A stretch of 64,000 nucleotides of DNA from Muribaculaceae bacterium (lineage in GTDB: Bacteria > Bacteroidota > Bacteroidia > Bacteroidales > Muribaculaceae), in assembly GCA_009775375.1 (NCBI GenBank), contig VSPO01000002.1, positions 11,307 to 75,306 of the forward strand, in the 5' to 3' direction. Below, piece after piece: positions 1 to 8,937 of this stretch. The notes below the pieces were generated by a model that was given only the letters and a program-made list of their open reading frames with translations, had not been told where the DNA came from and ran no database searches. The first letter of the stretch is position 1; every line of letters begins with the position of its first letter. Made by a program: the position numbers and the translations under genes.

Positions 1-163
1 GCGACTGCGTCAGCGGGGCATTTCCCACTTTCAGCGCCACTTCAGGCTGCAACTTGACCCGGATCACGCCCTTCTTTGGCGCATTCACCGCATCCGCACC
101 TCGTGAGATGGCCGGACAGAACATGGCTGCCAGCAGCATCACAAAATAGACGAGTTTCTGCAT
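1..163 (-). CDS. N-terminus of a secreted protein, possibly a subtilisin-like peptidase (partial)
   Basis: A start codon at 163 opens a frame that runs off the left edge after 54 codons. It begins with a Lys residue, a hydrophobic stretch (VYFVMLLAAMF) and a likely signal-peptidase site near residues 20-22, so the product is probably exported. The following segment (GVIRVKLQPEVALKVG) resembles the start of the propeptide region of secreted Bacteroidales S8 peptidases. That is a resemblance from memory; no catalytic motif lies inside the window, so the family is uncertain. A TAnnTTTG box at 241-234 may be its promoter. Confidence 0.5.
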   Translation of the reverse strand, partial: MQKLVYFVMLLAAMFCPAISRGADAVNAPKKGVIRVKLQPEVALKVGNAPLTQS

Positions 164-387
164 AAGTTGTTGTTGTTTAAATGGTTGTGAAAAAGCATTC
201 TTTTATTTATGCAAATAAAATTCCAAGAATATGCAAAGGTAGCAAAATAAATCAGAAAGAATCGCATTGATTAAATCTTTTTTAGGAATAAACCGGGAAT
301 TGTTTGAGGGGTTGTAAATGCGGTTGTTGCTATAGTATTGTGTGATTATTGCAATATTGACGTTGCTAATTTTGCAATTTTTATGGT

Positions 388-434
388 AAAGCCAAGCCCT
401 TTGCGGGGGGACATTCCGCAAAGGGCTTGGCTTT
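388..434. terminator. Bidirectional intrinsic terminator after the lactate operon
   Basis: A perfect 19-bp stem (388-406 with 416-434) closes a 9-nt loop and is A/T-rich at both bases. It lies 34 bp beyond the lactate permease stop codon and probably ends the lut operon transcript. The rest of the 164-467 gap is A/T-rich and holds no gene that I can support. Confidence 0.85.
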
Positions 435-467
435 GGATTTCAGGAGGCCTACTTGGCCGGATAGGGA

Positions 468-2051
468 TTAGCAGCCGAGAATTACGATCAGGCCGCAGAT
501 GATGATGTAGGCCAAGGAGTAGGGGATGGCCTTTCGGAGGATGGCGTCGTCTTTCCCTTCCATATCGCAGGCAGCCGTGGCGATGGCAATGCTCTGCGGG
601 GAGATCATCTTTCCGCCGGTGGCTCCGGCCGTATTGGAGGCGGCGAGCCAGTCAGTCTCAGATCCGGTGAATCCGCACACGGAGGTCTGTCCGGTCATTC
701 CGAGTTGGTGGGCTACGTTAGCCTGGAGTTTGCCGAAAAGGATATTCGAGGAGGTGTCGCTACCGGTGACGAATGTTCCGATTGCTCCGATGAGGGGAGC
801 GAAGAATGGATAGAACGAACCGGAAATGGCCACGAGTCCGGCCGCGAGGGCAGCAATCATGCCGCTATGATTCATCACTGAAGCCAGGGCGATGAGGCTT
901 ATGATGGTGATTGTGGTGAAGCGGAGATTGAAGATTGTCTTTGCCATGACGGCTGCGAGCCTGGAGACGCTCAACCCTTGGATGAGACCGCCCGCGATGC
1001 TGCCGATGAAAAGCATGACTCCGGCATTGCTGATCCATCCGAACTTAAACGTAGATCCGACTACCGGGATGGGGAAGGAGGAGACAAGATGCGACTTCAG
1101 GAACGATTCAACCGGCGGACAGAGTGCACCGCCCACGAGGATCAACACGAGGATAAGGATATAGACGCTCCAAGCCTTCATTGTCTCTGCGAAAGAGTAG
1201 CGCGGGCCGGACGAGGATGAAGCCTTTCGGCGGGGGATGAATAGGCGGTCGTAGACAATCAGCGCGAGGATGGCGGCAATGGAGCCGAGGATGGCCGGCG
1301 TCTCCGCGCCAAGTAACGTGGCACACAGGAGCTGGACGGCAAGGGATATTCCACCCACCCAAACAGCTATGCAGACGTTTTTCATCCAGGCTTTTTTGTC
1401 TGTCAGCATCAGAATCGTGAATGGAATCAGAATGAAGAGCGGGGATAGCTGGATGATAGCGAATGTCGAGACTTCGCAGATTGTGGCGGATGACGCTGCG
1501 CCGGATGAGATTTCGTTGCAAAGGGTGGTGATAGGCACTCCGACAGCACCGAACCCCGTTGCAACGGTGTTGCCCAAAAGCGCGACGAGGGCAGAGAACA
1601 TCGGCTTGAAGCCAAGGCCTATCAGTATGGCGGCCGGGATGGCCACGGCCGTACCGAATCCCGCCATACCCTCAAGCAGACCTCCGAATCCCCAGACCAT
1701 CATAAGGACAAGAATGCCCCGGTCGTCGGTGAAGGAAGTGAATTGGCTTTTGATTACCTCAATGGCCTTTGATTCCACGAGCACGTTGTAGCTGTAGATG
1801 GCCATAAGGATGATTATCAGAATTGGGAACACAGCCTTCAGTGCGCCCTCCACCACACTCCAACCCACGAGGGAATAGACCGAGTCGGAGGCATATTGAG
1901 CCGGGATGATGCCCATTGCGGGCGCGCCCCAGAGAGCAAGGCCGACAGTGGCGATGAGGGTGATAAGGGCGCTTTTCCATCCCGAGACCTTGAAGCCAAG
2001 CATCAGGACGAACAGGAGAACGACGGGAAGGATAGATATTAAGGCATTCAT
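468..2051 (-). CDS. lctP: L-lactate permease, LctP/LldP family
   Basis: A 527-residue, almost wholly hydrophobic protein with about 13 predicted membrane segments, the size expected for the LctP family of lactate/glycolate permeases. A family-like stretch rich in Gly and Ala (WGFGGLLEGMAGFGTAVAIP) sits near residues 118-137. It should import L-lactate across the inner membrane by proton symport. It is the last gene of the unit lutA-lutB-lutC-lctP, 18 bp after lutC and followed by a strong terminator, so uptake and oxidation of lactate are probably co-transcribed. The family call is secure; D- versus L-lactate preference cannot be read from sequence. Confidence 0.93.
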   Translation of the reverse strand: MNALISILPVVLLFVLMLGFKVSGWKSALITLIATVGLALWGAPAMGIIPAQYASDSVYSLVGWSVVEGALKAVFPILIIILMAIYSYNVLVESKAIEVIKSQFTSFTDDRGILVLMMVWGFGGLLEGMAGFGTAVAIPAAILIGLGFKPMFSALVALLGNTVATGFGAVGVPITTLCNEISSGAASSATICEVSTFAIIQLSPLFILIPFTILMLTDKKAWMKNVCIAVWVGGISLAVQLLCATLLGAETPAILGSIAAILALIVYDRLFIPRRKASSSSGPRYSFAETMKAWSVYILILVLILVGGALCPPVESFLKSHLVSSFPIPVVGSTFKFGWISNAGVMLFIGSIAGGLIQGLSVSRLAAVMAKTIFNLRFTTITIISLIALASVMNHSGMIAALAAGLVAISGSFYPFFAPLIGAIGTFVTGSDTSSNILFGKLQANVAHQLGMTGQTSVCGFTGSETDWLAASNTAGATGGKMISPQSIAIATAACDMEGKDDAILRKAIPYSLAYIIICGLIVILGC

Positions 2052-2069
2052 AAAATACGGAAATTGTTT

Positions 2070-2690
2070 TTAACGGATTTGCTCTTCCATAAGGATGAGG
2101 GTCATGCTTCTCGCTGCCTGGGCGCCTCTTACGAGCACCTGGGCTATGTCGGCCGTCTTCGACGGGCCTGCCATAAAGACTCCATAGCCATAGCTTTGGA
2201 AATCGTCGTAGCCGAACTTCGGGGAGGTTATCAGCGCGTAGGCCTCGTGCATGTTGTTGACGATTTCCTTCTTCGGCATCACTGCCACGATATTCTCCGA
2301 GATGAAGCAAACGTCGCGCTCCCTCATTTTTTGTGGAATCCACACGCTTCCGTTTTCCGCCACTCCAAGCATGGCGCGAATGACTCCTACGTCGGTGCCA
2401 TTCAGGGCTTGGGCGTCCTTGACCGTGTCGGGGTTCAGCGTAGCGCATTTCACCTCGCTGAGATTGGAGGCAATGACCTTGGCGTCGGGATAGACCTTGG
2501 CTATAATTCCGTCGATTTCCTCTGGAGATTTGGCAATCTCCACGTGGCATCCGGCAGCCTCGGCCTGGGCGACAAACGTCAGCAGGATGTCGTCGTATCT
2601 TGTGGGACGGAGGTCGTGGAGAGAGGGGCGTTCGTAGCGACGGGATATGGATGCCCGGCACCTTTCGATTATCTCATTTCTTGTGCTCAT
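2070..2690 (-). CDS. lutC: Lactate utilization protein C, LUD domain
   Basis: A 206-residue protein formed by one LUD (DUF162) domain, the LutC/YkgG type. The C-terminal GPSKTADIAQVLV segment near residues 170-182 matches the family signature. In Bacillus-type systems LutA, LutB and LutC together oxidise L-lactate to pyruvate in the cytoplasm; the role of LutC itself is not well defined. It starts 19 bp after lutB and ends 18 bp before the permease, consistent with one operon. No frameshift or odd residue was seen. Confidence 0.9.
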   Translation of the reverse strand: MSTRNEIIERCRASISRRYERPSLHDLRPTRYDDILLTFVAQAEAAGCHVEIAKSPEEIDGIIAKVYPDAKVIASNLSEVKCATLNPDTVKDAQALNGTDVGVIRAMLGVAENGSVWIPQKMRERDVCFISENIVAVMPKKEIVNNMHEAYALITSPKFGYDDFQSYGYGVFMAGPSKTADIAQVLVRGAQAARSMTLILMEEQIR

Positions 2691-2709
2691 TTTCAGTCAG
2701 TGTAGAGGA

Positions 2710-4104
2710 TTAAACATCTTCATCTTCATTCCGCTCATTCTTCTGATACTTTCGAATCAACTTATGGAACGGCTGTTTGGGGAATTTCATCATTTTGTGG
2801 CCATAGGCCCAGGGGTTGATGCCGGAATTGACCAAGAATCCCGGCATGGAGTTGAGCATGAAAGCCGAAGCCGTGAGATTGTTGTAGAGCGAGGGATTGC
2901 CGAACAGGGCTGCCATGCTGTCGCACATGCGTTTCTTCTCCTTGTTGGCCACTCCGAGACTTTCAAGCTGCTGGCGCCATATGTAGACCTGCTCCCCGAG
3001 ATTGATTTTCACGGGGCAAGTGGACTGGCAGCTCAGGCAAAGCGTGCAAGCGCTGACATTGCCGGAATATTTGCGTGGGTCGCGGAGCATGCCGAGATTT
3101 ATGCCGAGCGGGCCAGGGATGAAATAGCTGTAGGAATATCCTCCCGACCAGCGATAGACCGGGCACGTGTTCATGCAGGAGCCACACCGGATGCATTTCA
3201 GCGTCTCCCAGTGCTCAGGGTCGGCAAGCCATTTGCTTCTTCCGTTGTCGACGATTACGATGTGCATTTGGTCGGCGCCCGGACGGGCTTTGCGGAAATG
3301 GCTGGTGTAGACCGTAGAGGGTTGTCCCGTGGCTGACCGGGCAAGCAGCCTGACGAAGACAGAGAGAGCCTCGTAGTCGGGCACGATCTTCTCCAGTCCA
3401 ATAGCTGAGATTTGAAGGCGCGGGATGGAAGTCGACATGTCGGCGTTTCCTTCGTTGGTGCAGACCACGATGTCGCCTGTCTCCGCCACTCCGAAATTGG
3501 CCCCGGTCATTCCGGCGTCGGCCGTCAGGAACTCATCGCGTAGGCTAAGGCGGGCTTCATACGTAAGATACGTGGGGTCGTGGTTGCCTTTTTCCGTGTT
3601 GATCTCACGCTCGAAAATCTCGCCCACGTCGTCGTGGCTGAGATGGGTGGCCGGCATGACGATATGGCTCGGCTTCTGGTCGTCGAGCTGGAGGATGCGT
3701 TCGCCAAGATCGGTCTCCACCACCGTTATTCCGTTGGCTTCGAGGTAGGGATTAAGCTCGCATTCCTCCGTCAGCATCGACTTTGACTTCACGAGCTTTT
3801 TGGCGTCGTGGTCGCGCAGGATGCCGAGCACGATTTTGTTAAACTCGTCGGCGTCTTTTGCCCAATGTACGATCGTGCCGTTTTTCTCAGCCGCGTCGGC
3901 AAAACGCCTGAGGTAGGTGTCGATGTTCGTCAGGGTGTGACGTTTGATCTGGGAGGCTTTTTCGCGTAGCCTTTCCCATTCCTCCAGGCTGTGGACCATG
4001 GCGTCGCGTTTTGTTCTTACTCCCCAGAAGGTTTTGTCGTGCCAGTCGGCATAATTCTGGTCTTCAAGGAATCTCATTGCCGCTTTGCTGTGTGATGTGC
4101 TCAT
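2710..4104 (-). CDS. lutB: Lactate utilization iron-sulfur protein B
   Basis: A 464-residue protein with an N-terminal LUD domain followed by a ferredoxin-like part with two 4Fe-4S motifs, CIRCGSCMNTCP near residue 304 and CTLCLSCQSTCP near 353, and a LutB-type C-terminal tail. This is the usual LutB architecture and length. It should carry electrons from lactate oxidation to an acceptor that the sequence does not identify. Its start codon overlaps the lutA stop by 4 bp (ATGA), which implies translational coupling. Confidence 0.94.
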   Translation of the reverse strand: MSTSHSKAAMRFLEDQNYADWHDKTFWGVRTKRDAMVHSLEEWERLREKASQIKRHTLTNIDTYLRRFADAAEKNGTIVHWAKDADEFNKIVLGILRDHDAKKLVKSKSMLTEECELNPYLEANGITVVETDLGERILQLDDQKPSHIVMPATHLSHDDVGEIFEREINTEKGNHDPTYLTYEARLSLRDEFLTADAGMTGANFGVAETGDIVVCTNEGNADMSTSIPRLQISAIGLEKIVPDYEALSVFVRLLARSATGQPSTVYTSHFRKARPGADQMHIVIVDNGRSKWLADPEHWETLKCIRCGSCMNTCPVYRWSGGYSYSYFIPGPLGINLGMLRDPRKYSGNVSACTLCLSCQSTCPVKINLGEQVYIWRQQLESLGVANKEKKRMCDSMAALFGNPSLYNNLTASAFMLNSMPGFLVNSGINPWAYGHKMMKFPKQPFHKLIRKYQKNERNEDEDV

Positions 4105-4847
4105 AATCCGGATGCTAAAATTTCAACGACGTGTCTGAACTCAATTCCGCCATCTATGTTTTCCTTGGCGGCGACCCCTGCCATGTGCATCAGGCAGGAG
4201 CAATCGGCCCCGGTGATATATCGTGCTCCCGTGGCCTTGTGGCGCAGGAATTTTCTTTCTCCCATCTGCTTGCTGACGGCCAGCTCTTCGATGCTGAACA
4301 TTCCGCCGAATCCACAGCATTCGTCGTCGCGCTCCGGCTCGACGATCTCTATGCCCTCCACCAGAGAAAGAAGGTCTTTGATTTTATTGAATTTTGGCTC
4401 GACGATTTCGGAGGGGGAGGAAAGCCCGAGCTCACGGACACCGTGGCAGGAATTGTGAAGGCTCACTTTATGGGGGAAGCAGCCGAGAGGCTTGTCGACC
4501 TTGACCACGTCGTGGAGAAACTCCACCATGTCCATAGTGTTGGCGGCGATATTGCAGGCGTGTCCCTCCTCTTTTAATAATGAGGGATAGTGGAGGCGGA
4601 TGAATGCCGTGCAAGACACGGATGGGGCCACCACGTAATCGTAGCCCTCAAACATATCCTTATAATTACGGGCAAGCTTGGCGCCCTTTTTCTCGAATCC
4701 GGCGTTGGCCATAGGCTGGCCGCAGCAAGTCTGACCTTGGGGGTATTCCACGTCGATGCCGAGATGGCGGAGGAGTTTGTAGCAGGCCATCCCGACGTTT
4801 GGATAAACGACGTCGACGTAACAGGGTATGAACAATCCTACTTTCAT
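4101..4847 (-). CDS. lutA: Lactate utilization protein A, CCG-domain Fe-S oxidoreductase
   Basis: A 248-residue protein with two cysteine-rich CCG domains. Key motifs are CYVDVVYP and CCGQP in the first half and SCHGVRELG and CCGFGG in the second, as in GlpC/LutA heterodisulfide-type subunits. It is the first gene of the lut operon and overlaps lutB by 4 bp. The 236-bp gap upstream to mdh contains no clear TTTG-N20-TAnnTTTG promoter, so regulation cannot be inferred. No LutR-like regulator is adjacent. Confidence 0.93.
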   Translation of the reverse strand: MKVGLFIPCYVDVVYPNVGMACYKLLRHLGIDVEYPQGQTCCGQPMANAGFEKKGAKLARNYKDMFEGYDYVVAPSVSCTAFIRLHYPSLLKEEGHACNIAANTMDMVEFLHDVVKVDKPLGCFPHKVSLHNSCHGVRELGLSSPSEIVEPKFNKIKDLLSLVEGIEIVEPERDDECCGFGGMFSIEELAVSKQMGERKFLRHKATGARYITGADCSCLMHMAGVAAKENIDGGIEFRHVVEILASGL

Positions 4848-5030
4848 TGTGTTGCTGAGTTTTCGTGCTTTTAGTGGAAAATGCTATTTGTTTTATGATG
4901 CCGGTTGCAGAAGGCCTTAACAGTTGACAAATCCGATGAGAGGTCTCTATGTCTGTCGCAATATGGTAAGAATGCCCCGAACCGCTTATGTGATAAACAA
5001 ATGAGAAGGGAAATAGTTTCGCAAAGGCAT

Positions 5031-5068
5031 AAAAAAAGAGGAAACACCTTTGCGGCGTCTCCTCTTTA
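5031..5068 (-). terminator. Intrinsic terminator of mdh
   Basis: Read on the minus strand, an AAAGAGGA/TCCTCTTT stem extended by inner pairs (with G-U wobbles) is followed by seven U residues. It starts 15 bp after the mdh stop codon. Confidence 0.85.
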
Positions 5069-5083
5069 TATAGGAGGATGGGA

Positions 5084-6082
5084 TTAGAGGTTGGGGTTGA
5101 GCTTGCTCCAGTCGGCCACGGGAGGAAGGATTCCCAATTCGATAACCTCGTCGCGGAGCTCGCAGAGGTGCTTGTAGCTCTGTTCGAGTTCAGCCTCTTC
5201 GGCGGGAGTGCCTTTGACGGGTTTCACCTCAATGCCGTTCTTGTCGACGGTGGTCTCCATAGCCATCAGGATGTTGTGGAACTTGTCGTTGTTTACGTAA
5301 GTTCCTACAGGCCAACGGAAGGGCTTGCCACCCATAGCAGCGGCGATTGTCTCGATGGAGAGGTAAGAGGGGCTTTGGAAAGAAGAGCGTCCACGAAGGT
5401 CGATGATGTGCTTTCCGCCCTGGATAACGTTCTGCTTGATGGTAGCCCAGTCGGCTTCGGGAAGAGCCTCGGTGCCGATGAGGGAGTCGAGGGGTTTGCC
5501 GTCGACGAGAGTCGTGGATGCGAAAACGGCCATCTGCTCGCCGTGTCCGCCGTATGTGCGGCAATTCTCGATCTTGGCGGCGGGGAGCTTGAACCACTTC
5601 ACGAGTTGATCCTGGAGACGAGTGCTGTCGAGGGCAGCGAGAGTGGCAACCTGCGAGGGTTTGAGGCCGGAGTAGATGAGAGTGATGAGGCCGGTGATGT
5701 CGGCGGGGTTGAAGATAACCACCACGAATTTAGCGTCGGGGCAATATTCCTTCACGTTCTTACCGAATTCCTCGGCGATAGCTGCGTTGCCTTTGAGAAG
5801 GTCTTCGCGTGTCATGCCGGCTTTGCGGGCAGCGCCACCGGAGGAAACGATATATTTAGCACCAGTGAAAGCCTCCTTGACGTCGGAAGTGTAGGTGAGG
5901 TTTACGCCTTCGAAAGCGCATTGATAGAGTTCCTCAGCCACGCCTTCGAGAGCGGGGGCATAGGGGTCGTAAAGACAAATGTTGGGGGTGAGGCGCATCA
6001 TTAGCGCGGTCTGGGCCATGTTGGAGCCGATCATTCCTGCGGCGCCTACGATGAGAAGTTTGTCGTTGGTTAAGAAGTCCAT
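5084..6082 (-). CDS. mdh: Malate dehydrogenase
   Basis: A 332-residue member of the LDH/MDH superfamily. The NAD-binding loop GAAGMIGSN is at residues 13-21. The MDH substrate motif RKAGMTREDLL is present, together with the NPAD segment and the YGGHGEQM catalytic-histidine segment. The arginine-type substrate loop argues for malate/oxaloacetate rather than lactate. In gut Bacteroidales this enzyme works in the reductive branch from oxaloacetate to fumarate and succinate. It is monocistronic, ends at its own terminator, and lies just upstream of the lactate operon on the same strand. Confidence 0.92.
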   Translation of the reverse strand: MDFLTNDKLLIVGAAGMIGSNMAQTALMMRLTPNICLYDPYAPALEGVAEELYQCAFEGVNLTYTSDVKEAFTGAKYIVSSGGAARKAGMTREDLLKGNAAIAEEFGKNVKEYCPDAKFVVVIFNPADITGLITLIYSGLKPSQVATLAALDSTRLQDQLVKWFKLPAAKIENCRTYGGHGEQMAVFASTTLVDGKPLDSLIGTEALPEADWATIKQNVIQGGKHIIDLRGRSSFQSPSYLSIETIAAAMGGKPFRWPVGTYVNNDKFHNILMAMETTVDKNGIEVKPVKGTPAEEAELEQSYKHLCELRDEVIELGILPPVADWSKLNPNL

Positions 6083-6243
6083 AATAACTAAATATTGGGT
6101 TCTGGTTTTTGATACTGCAAAAATAACACTTTTACTTCAATAAAAAGTCTTTTGTTTAGGATTTTTTTGACGAACGGGCTTAAAATTTGCTTTTTTTAAT
6201 TGGCCGACACAGCACCTCCCGGAGAGAGGAGGATTCAGAATTG

Positions 6244-7527
6244 TCAAAGATTGTTGACCACTCCGGCGAGAAGGATTGTGCCGGTCTTTGTGTTTTCGAT
6301 GAAATAGAGGAATGGGCGGTCGAAAGCAAGGGCCACTTCTTTCATCTCCTCCTGGTTGCTGTTGCCCGAAGAGGTCACGATTATCTCGGCGTCGGTGATG
6401 GCTGCTGCCTCCGCACCCTTTTCGTCGATGCCTGCGCTGGTCTTTTGCCTTACGATGGCAGTTCCGTTGACGATGCGTCCCGACTGGTCTTTGACTCCCA
6501 TCTTATCGAGGTTGAATGTGACCGGCAGACCGAGTTCATGAAGAATGTTGGAGATGTCGGCCGACGATTCGACTTTGAATTTCGGAAGCGACAGATCCAC
6601 TTTCGCTTTCTCTGCCTCGGCGAGTGCCTTGTCCCAGTCGGCAAGGGTCATGGTCCGGGCAAGATCTGAAGCGGATTTATTTTCTGCAGGCATGACGAGC
6701 ACTATCCGGGTATTGCCGCAGAAGGGGACTGCTACGCTCTCGAAGTCTGCGTTTCTGGAATAAGCCAAGGGTAGATTGGAGTGCATCATTTTCACTTTTG
6801 TAGTGCCTTCGGTTCCGTCAAAACTTTGCGAGTCGGTAAGGGCGGGGTCGAAGTCGATCATCCATTTTCCCTGGAAGTAAAGGGCGTTGATCAGATGCAC
6901 CACGCCGTCGGAATGCAGCTGGTCAATGATTTCGGGAATACGACCGTTTGTGTTTTGGGAGCACCATGAGTTTACGAGCGACACGTTCTTCTTCTCGAAT
7001 TCAATACCTTTCACGTAAGTGCCAAACGTAGTCGAGAGATTTTCCACCCATTTGTCGGCAGGGGAATAGATGTTGTTATACCAGGCGGAGTTGGCAAGGG
7101 TCAGGATGGCTCCGTTGGCGGTAGAGGGCAGGAATCTCATCAGTTTGTTGCAGGTTGTGTTGAGATTTGCGAGGTCTTTTTCGCCAAGCAATTCGGCGAT
7201 GGCGTTTTCCAGTGTCTTGTCGCCGGAATTGGCCAGCGTCGAGAGGCATATAGAGGCGCTTAGAGGAGATACGGATATGTTGCCGTCGTTGTTTTCGAAT
7301 GCGTCAGTCGAACTGGCGGCTTTGTTAAGGAAGTTAAACGAGAATTGGTTGAGCGAATGGTTGGTTGTCTCTTCCGCTGGAGTGAGGCTGATGGTTTTTG
7401 TAAGCTCAAGTTTTGTGGTTGGATCCACGGAAGGTTGGTTGTTGTCAACGGCAGGAGAATCGCCGTCGCTGCTGCAAGCCGATAGCGACAAGGCCATGAG
7501 CGCAAAAAGCAAGGATTTTGTTTTCAT
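6244..7527 (-). CDS. Serpin-family protease inhibitor, lipoprotein
   Basis: A 427-residue serpin with a lipoprotein signal (LSLSAC, Cys18), so it is probably anchored in the outer membrane. Serpin hallmarks include the conserved NSLYFQGKW-like strand (NALYFQGKW) and the C-terminal RPFLYFIENTKTG strand. The hinge EKGAEAAA (residues 369-376) is small and Ala-rich, as in inhibitory serpins. Counting from the hinge puts P1-P1' at about Thr385-Ser386. The loop after this point is about nine residues longer than in alpha-1-antitrypsin. The target protease is unknown. The gene is monocistronic, and its upstream region is bounded by the insertion sequence at 7599. Confidence 0.93.
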   Translation of the reverse strand: MKTKSLLFALMALSLSACSSDGDSPAVDNNQPSVDPTTKLELTKTISLTPAEETTNHSLNQFSFNFLNKAASSTDAFENNDGNISVSPLSASICLSTLANSGDKTLENAIAELLGEKDLANLNTTCNKLMRFLPSTANGAILTLANSAWYNNIYSPADKWVENLSTTFGTYVKGIEFEKKNVSLVNSWCSQNTNGRIPEIIDQLHSDGVVHLINALYFQGKWMIDFDPALTDSQSFDGTEGTTKVKMMHSNLPLAYSRNADFESVAVPFCGNTRIVLVMPAENKSASDLARTMTLADWDKALAEAEKAKVDLSLPKFKVESSADISNILHELGLPVTFNLDKMGVKDQSGRIVNGTAIVRQKTSAGIDEKGAEAAAITDAEIIVTSSGNSNQEEMKEVALAFDRPFLYFIENTKTGTILLAGVVNNL

Positions 7528-7598
7528 AATGAGATTCTTAAATTTTTATAAGTTTAACGTTGTTTATAGCATTAATATTTTGTCATTATGTTTAATCT

Positions 7599-8563
7599 AT
7601 TGAAGTTGTTCAAACTTATTTCGAGATGTTAATAATACAGTAAAATAATAAAAATACAGCGCATTCCGCAAAGGACGCACTATATTATAGTTACCACACT
7701 CTAATATACCGTACCAATGCCAGAATACACTGTACTCGACAAAGATACAATAAAAACTGAAATAATGCCCTATCTTTCGATTGCAAAAAGAGGATATACC
7801 TCCAAATATGATCTTATAGAGGTAGTAAACGCCATACTCTATAAGCTCAAGAGCGGCTGCCAGTGGCGTCTGCTCCCGATCGGGCATCTTTTCAGCGGAG
7901 AGGGACCAAGTTGGAACGCAGTCTTCCATCATTACCGCAAATGGTGTAAAAAAGAGGAATGGCAGAAGATATATTCCAGAATCCTGAACCGGGATAAAAG
8001 TAAGCTCGATCTTTCCATTTCCCATATCGACGGTTCCCATACGCCGGTATATAGAGGCGGAAAAAAGTCTGAATATCAAGGTAGAAAGAAACGATGCACT
8101 ACCAACGCACTCTTTTTTTCGGACAATCAGGGAATTCCACTTGCTATGTCCGAGCCTCAGTCCGGGAATCACGCTGACCTCTATGAGATAGAAGAAAGAA
8201 TCGATGAGATTGTCTGTCAGTTGCTCGATGCGGAGATTGCCGTGGATGGTCTTTTCTGTGACCTTGATGCAGGATTTGACGGTAAAGAACTCAGAAACGC
8301 GCTCATATCCCATGGAATCATTCCTAACGTATGTCCCAATCCAAGAAACGGAGGGGAATCGAAAGAGGATTGGCTGTACGATGAGGAGATGTATAAGGAA
8401 AGATGGAAAATCGAACGGACAAACGCTTGGATGGATGGTTTCAAAGCCGTACTCAACCGCTTCGATACCACCGTCTCCAGTTGGAAAGGTTGGAACTTCC
8501 TCGCTTTTATTGTTATTTTCCTTAAAAAATTTCACAAATCAAATTAGTTTAAACAACTTCAAT
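7599..8563 (+). mobile_element. IS5-family insertion sequence, apparently complete
   Basis: The element is 965 bp long with imperfect terminal inverted repeats of about 24 bp. The left end reads ATTGAAGTTGTTCAAAC (7599-7615) and the right end GTTTAAACAACTTCAAT (8547-8563). One transposase fills most of the length. No clear target duplication is visible; at most an AT dinucleotide flanks both ends. The right end lies inside a TPR-type lipoprotein gene whose remainder is not found beyond the left end, so a deletion beside the IS is likely. Confidence 0.9.
7717..8547 (+). CDS. IS5-family DDE transposase
   Basis: A 276-residue transposase. The N-terminal DUF4096-like segment contains the SGCQWRLLP motif. 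The DDE core is visible as HIDGSHTPVY (first Asp), CDLDAGFDG (second Asp) and the RWKIERTNAWMDGFK region (Glu). The frame is open throughout, so the enzyme is probably functional. It ends 16 bp before the right inverted-repeat end. Confidence 0.93.
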   Translation: MPEYTVLDKDTIKTEIMPYLSIAKRGYTSKYDLIEVVNAILYKLKSGCQWRLLPIGHLFSGEGPSWNAVFHHYRKWCKKEEWQKIYSRILNRDKSKLDLSISHIDGSHTPVYRGGKKSEYQGRKKRCTTNALFFSDNQGIPLAMSEPQSGNHADLYEIEERIDEIVCQLLDAEIAVDGLFCDLDAGFDGKELRNALISHGIIPNVCPNPRNGGESKEDWLYDEEMYKERWKIERTNAWMDGFKAVLNRFDTTVSSWKGWNFLAFIVIFLKKFHKSN

Positions 8564-8893
8564 GATTCCTTTATAGTAATTGGCTTTTAGCCGATACGGA
8601 TTTTTGTCGTCATTCTCGAAATGGTTCGCTGCCAAAGAGATTAGCGAGTTGTCGACATCGTCGAATCCGGATTTGTAGCGAGCCTCCGTTGTGAGTATGG
8701 TATGGATGGCTCTTTCCCTGTCCGACTTCAGGGATGATTCCGGTATTGAGTCGAGAATCGCCAATGCCGAATCAGGGTGTTCCCACGTAAGGGATTCAGC
8801 AAGGAGAAGACTTTTGCCGGCGGAGTTCCCACATCCGGCAAAATATAATGAAGCCAACCAAAGGAAGCAACAGGAGTATATGAAATTTCTCAT
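8549..8893 (-). pseudogene. 5' fragment of a TPR-type regulatory lipoprotein, truncated by the IS
   Basis: The frame encodes a lipoprotein signal ending in FAGCGN, then LLLAESLTWEHPDSALAILD and further residues. This is the start typical of long (about 500-600 residue) Bacteroidales tetratricopeptide lipoproteins with a C-terminal regulator-like domain. After about 110 codons it enters the IS inverted repeat and meets a stop inside it. The sequence beyond the left IS end (below 7599) does not continue the protein: it gives one or two codons and a stop. The downstream part is therefore lost, not just interrupted. Family assignment is by recognition of the N-terminal pattern. Confidence 0.75.
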
Positions 8894-8937
8894 GATTTCG
8901 ATAATGCCTTACCAGCAATTGAAGACGGCGATCGCGG

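Noticed and set aside
1108..1521. Long overlapping ORFs inside lctP and other genes on alternative frames
   Set aside because: They follow from the G/C-biased codon pattern of the real genes and carry no domains or start signals of their own.
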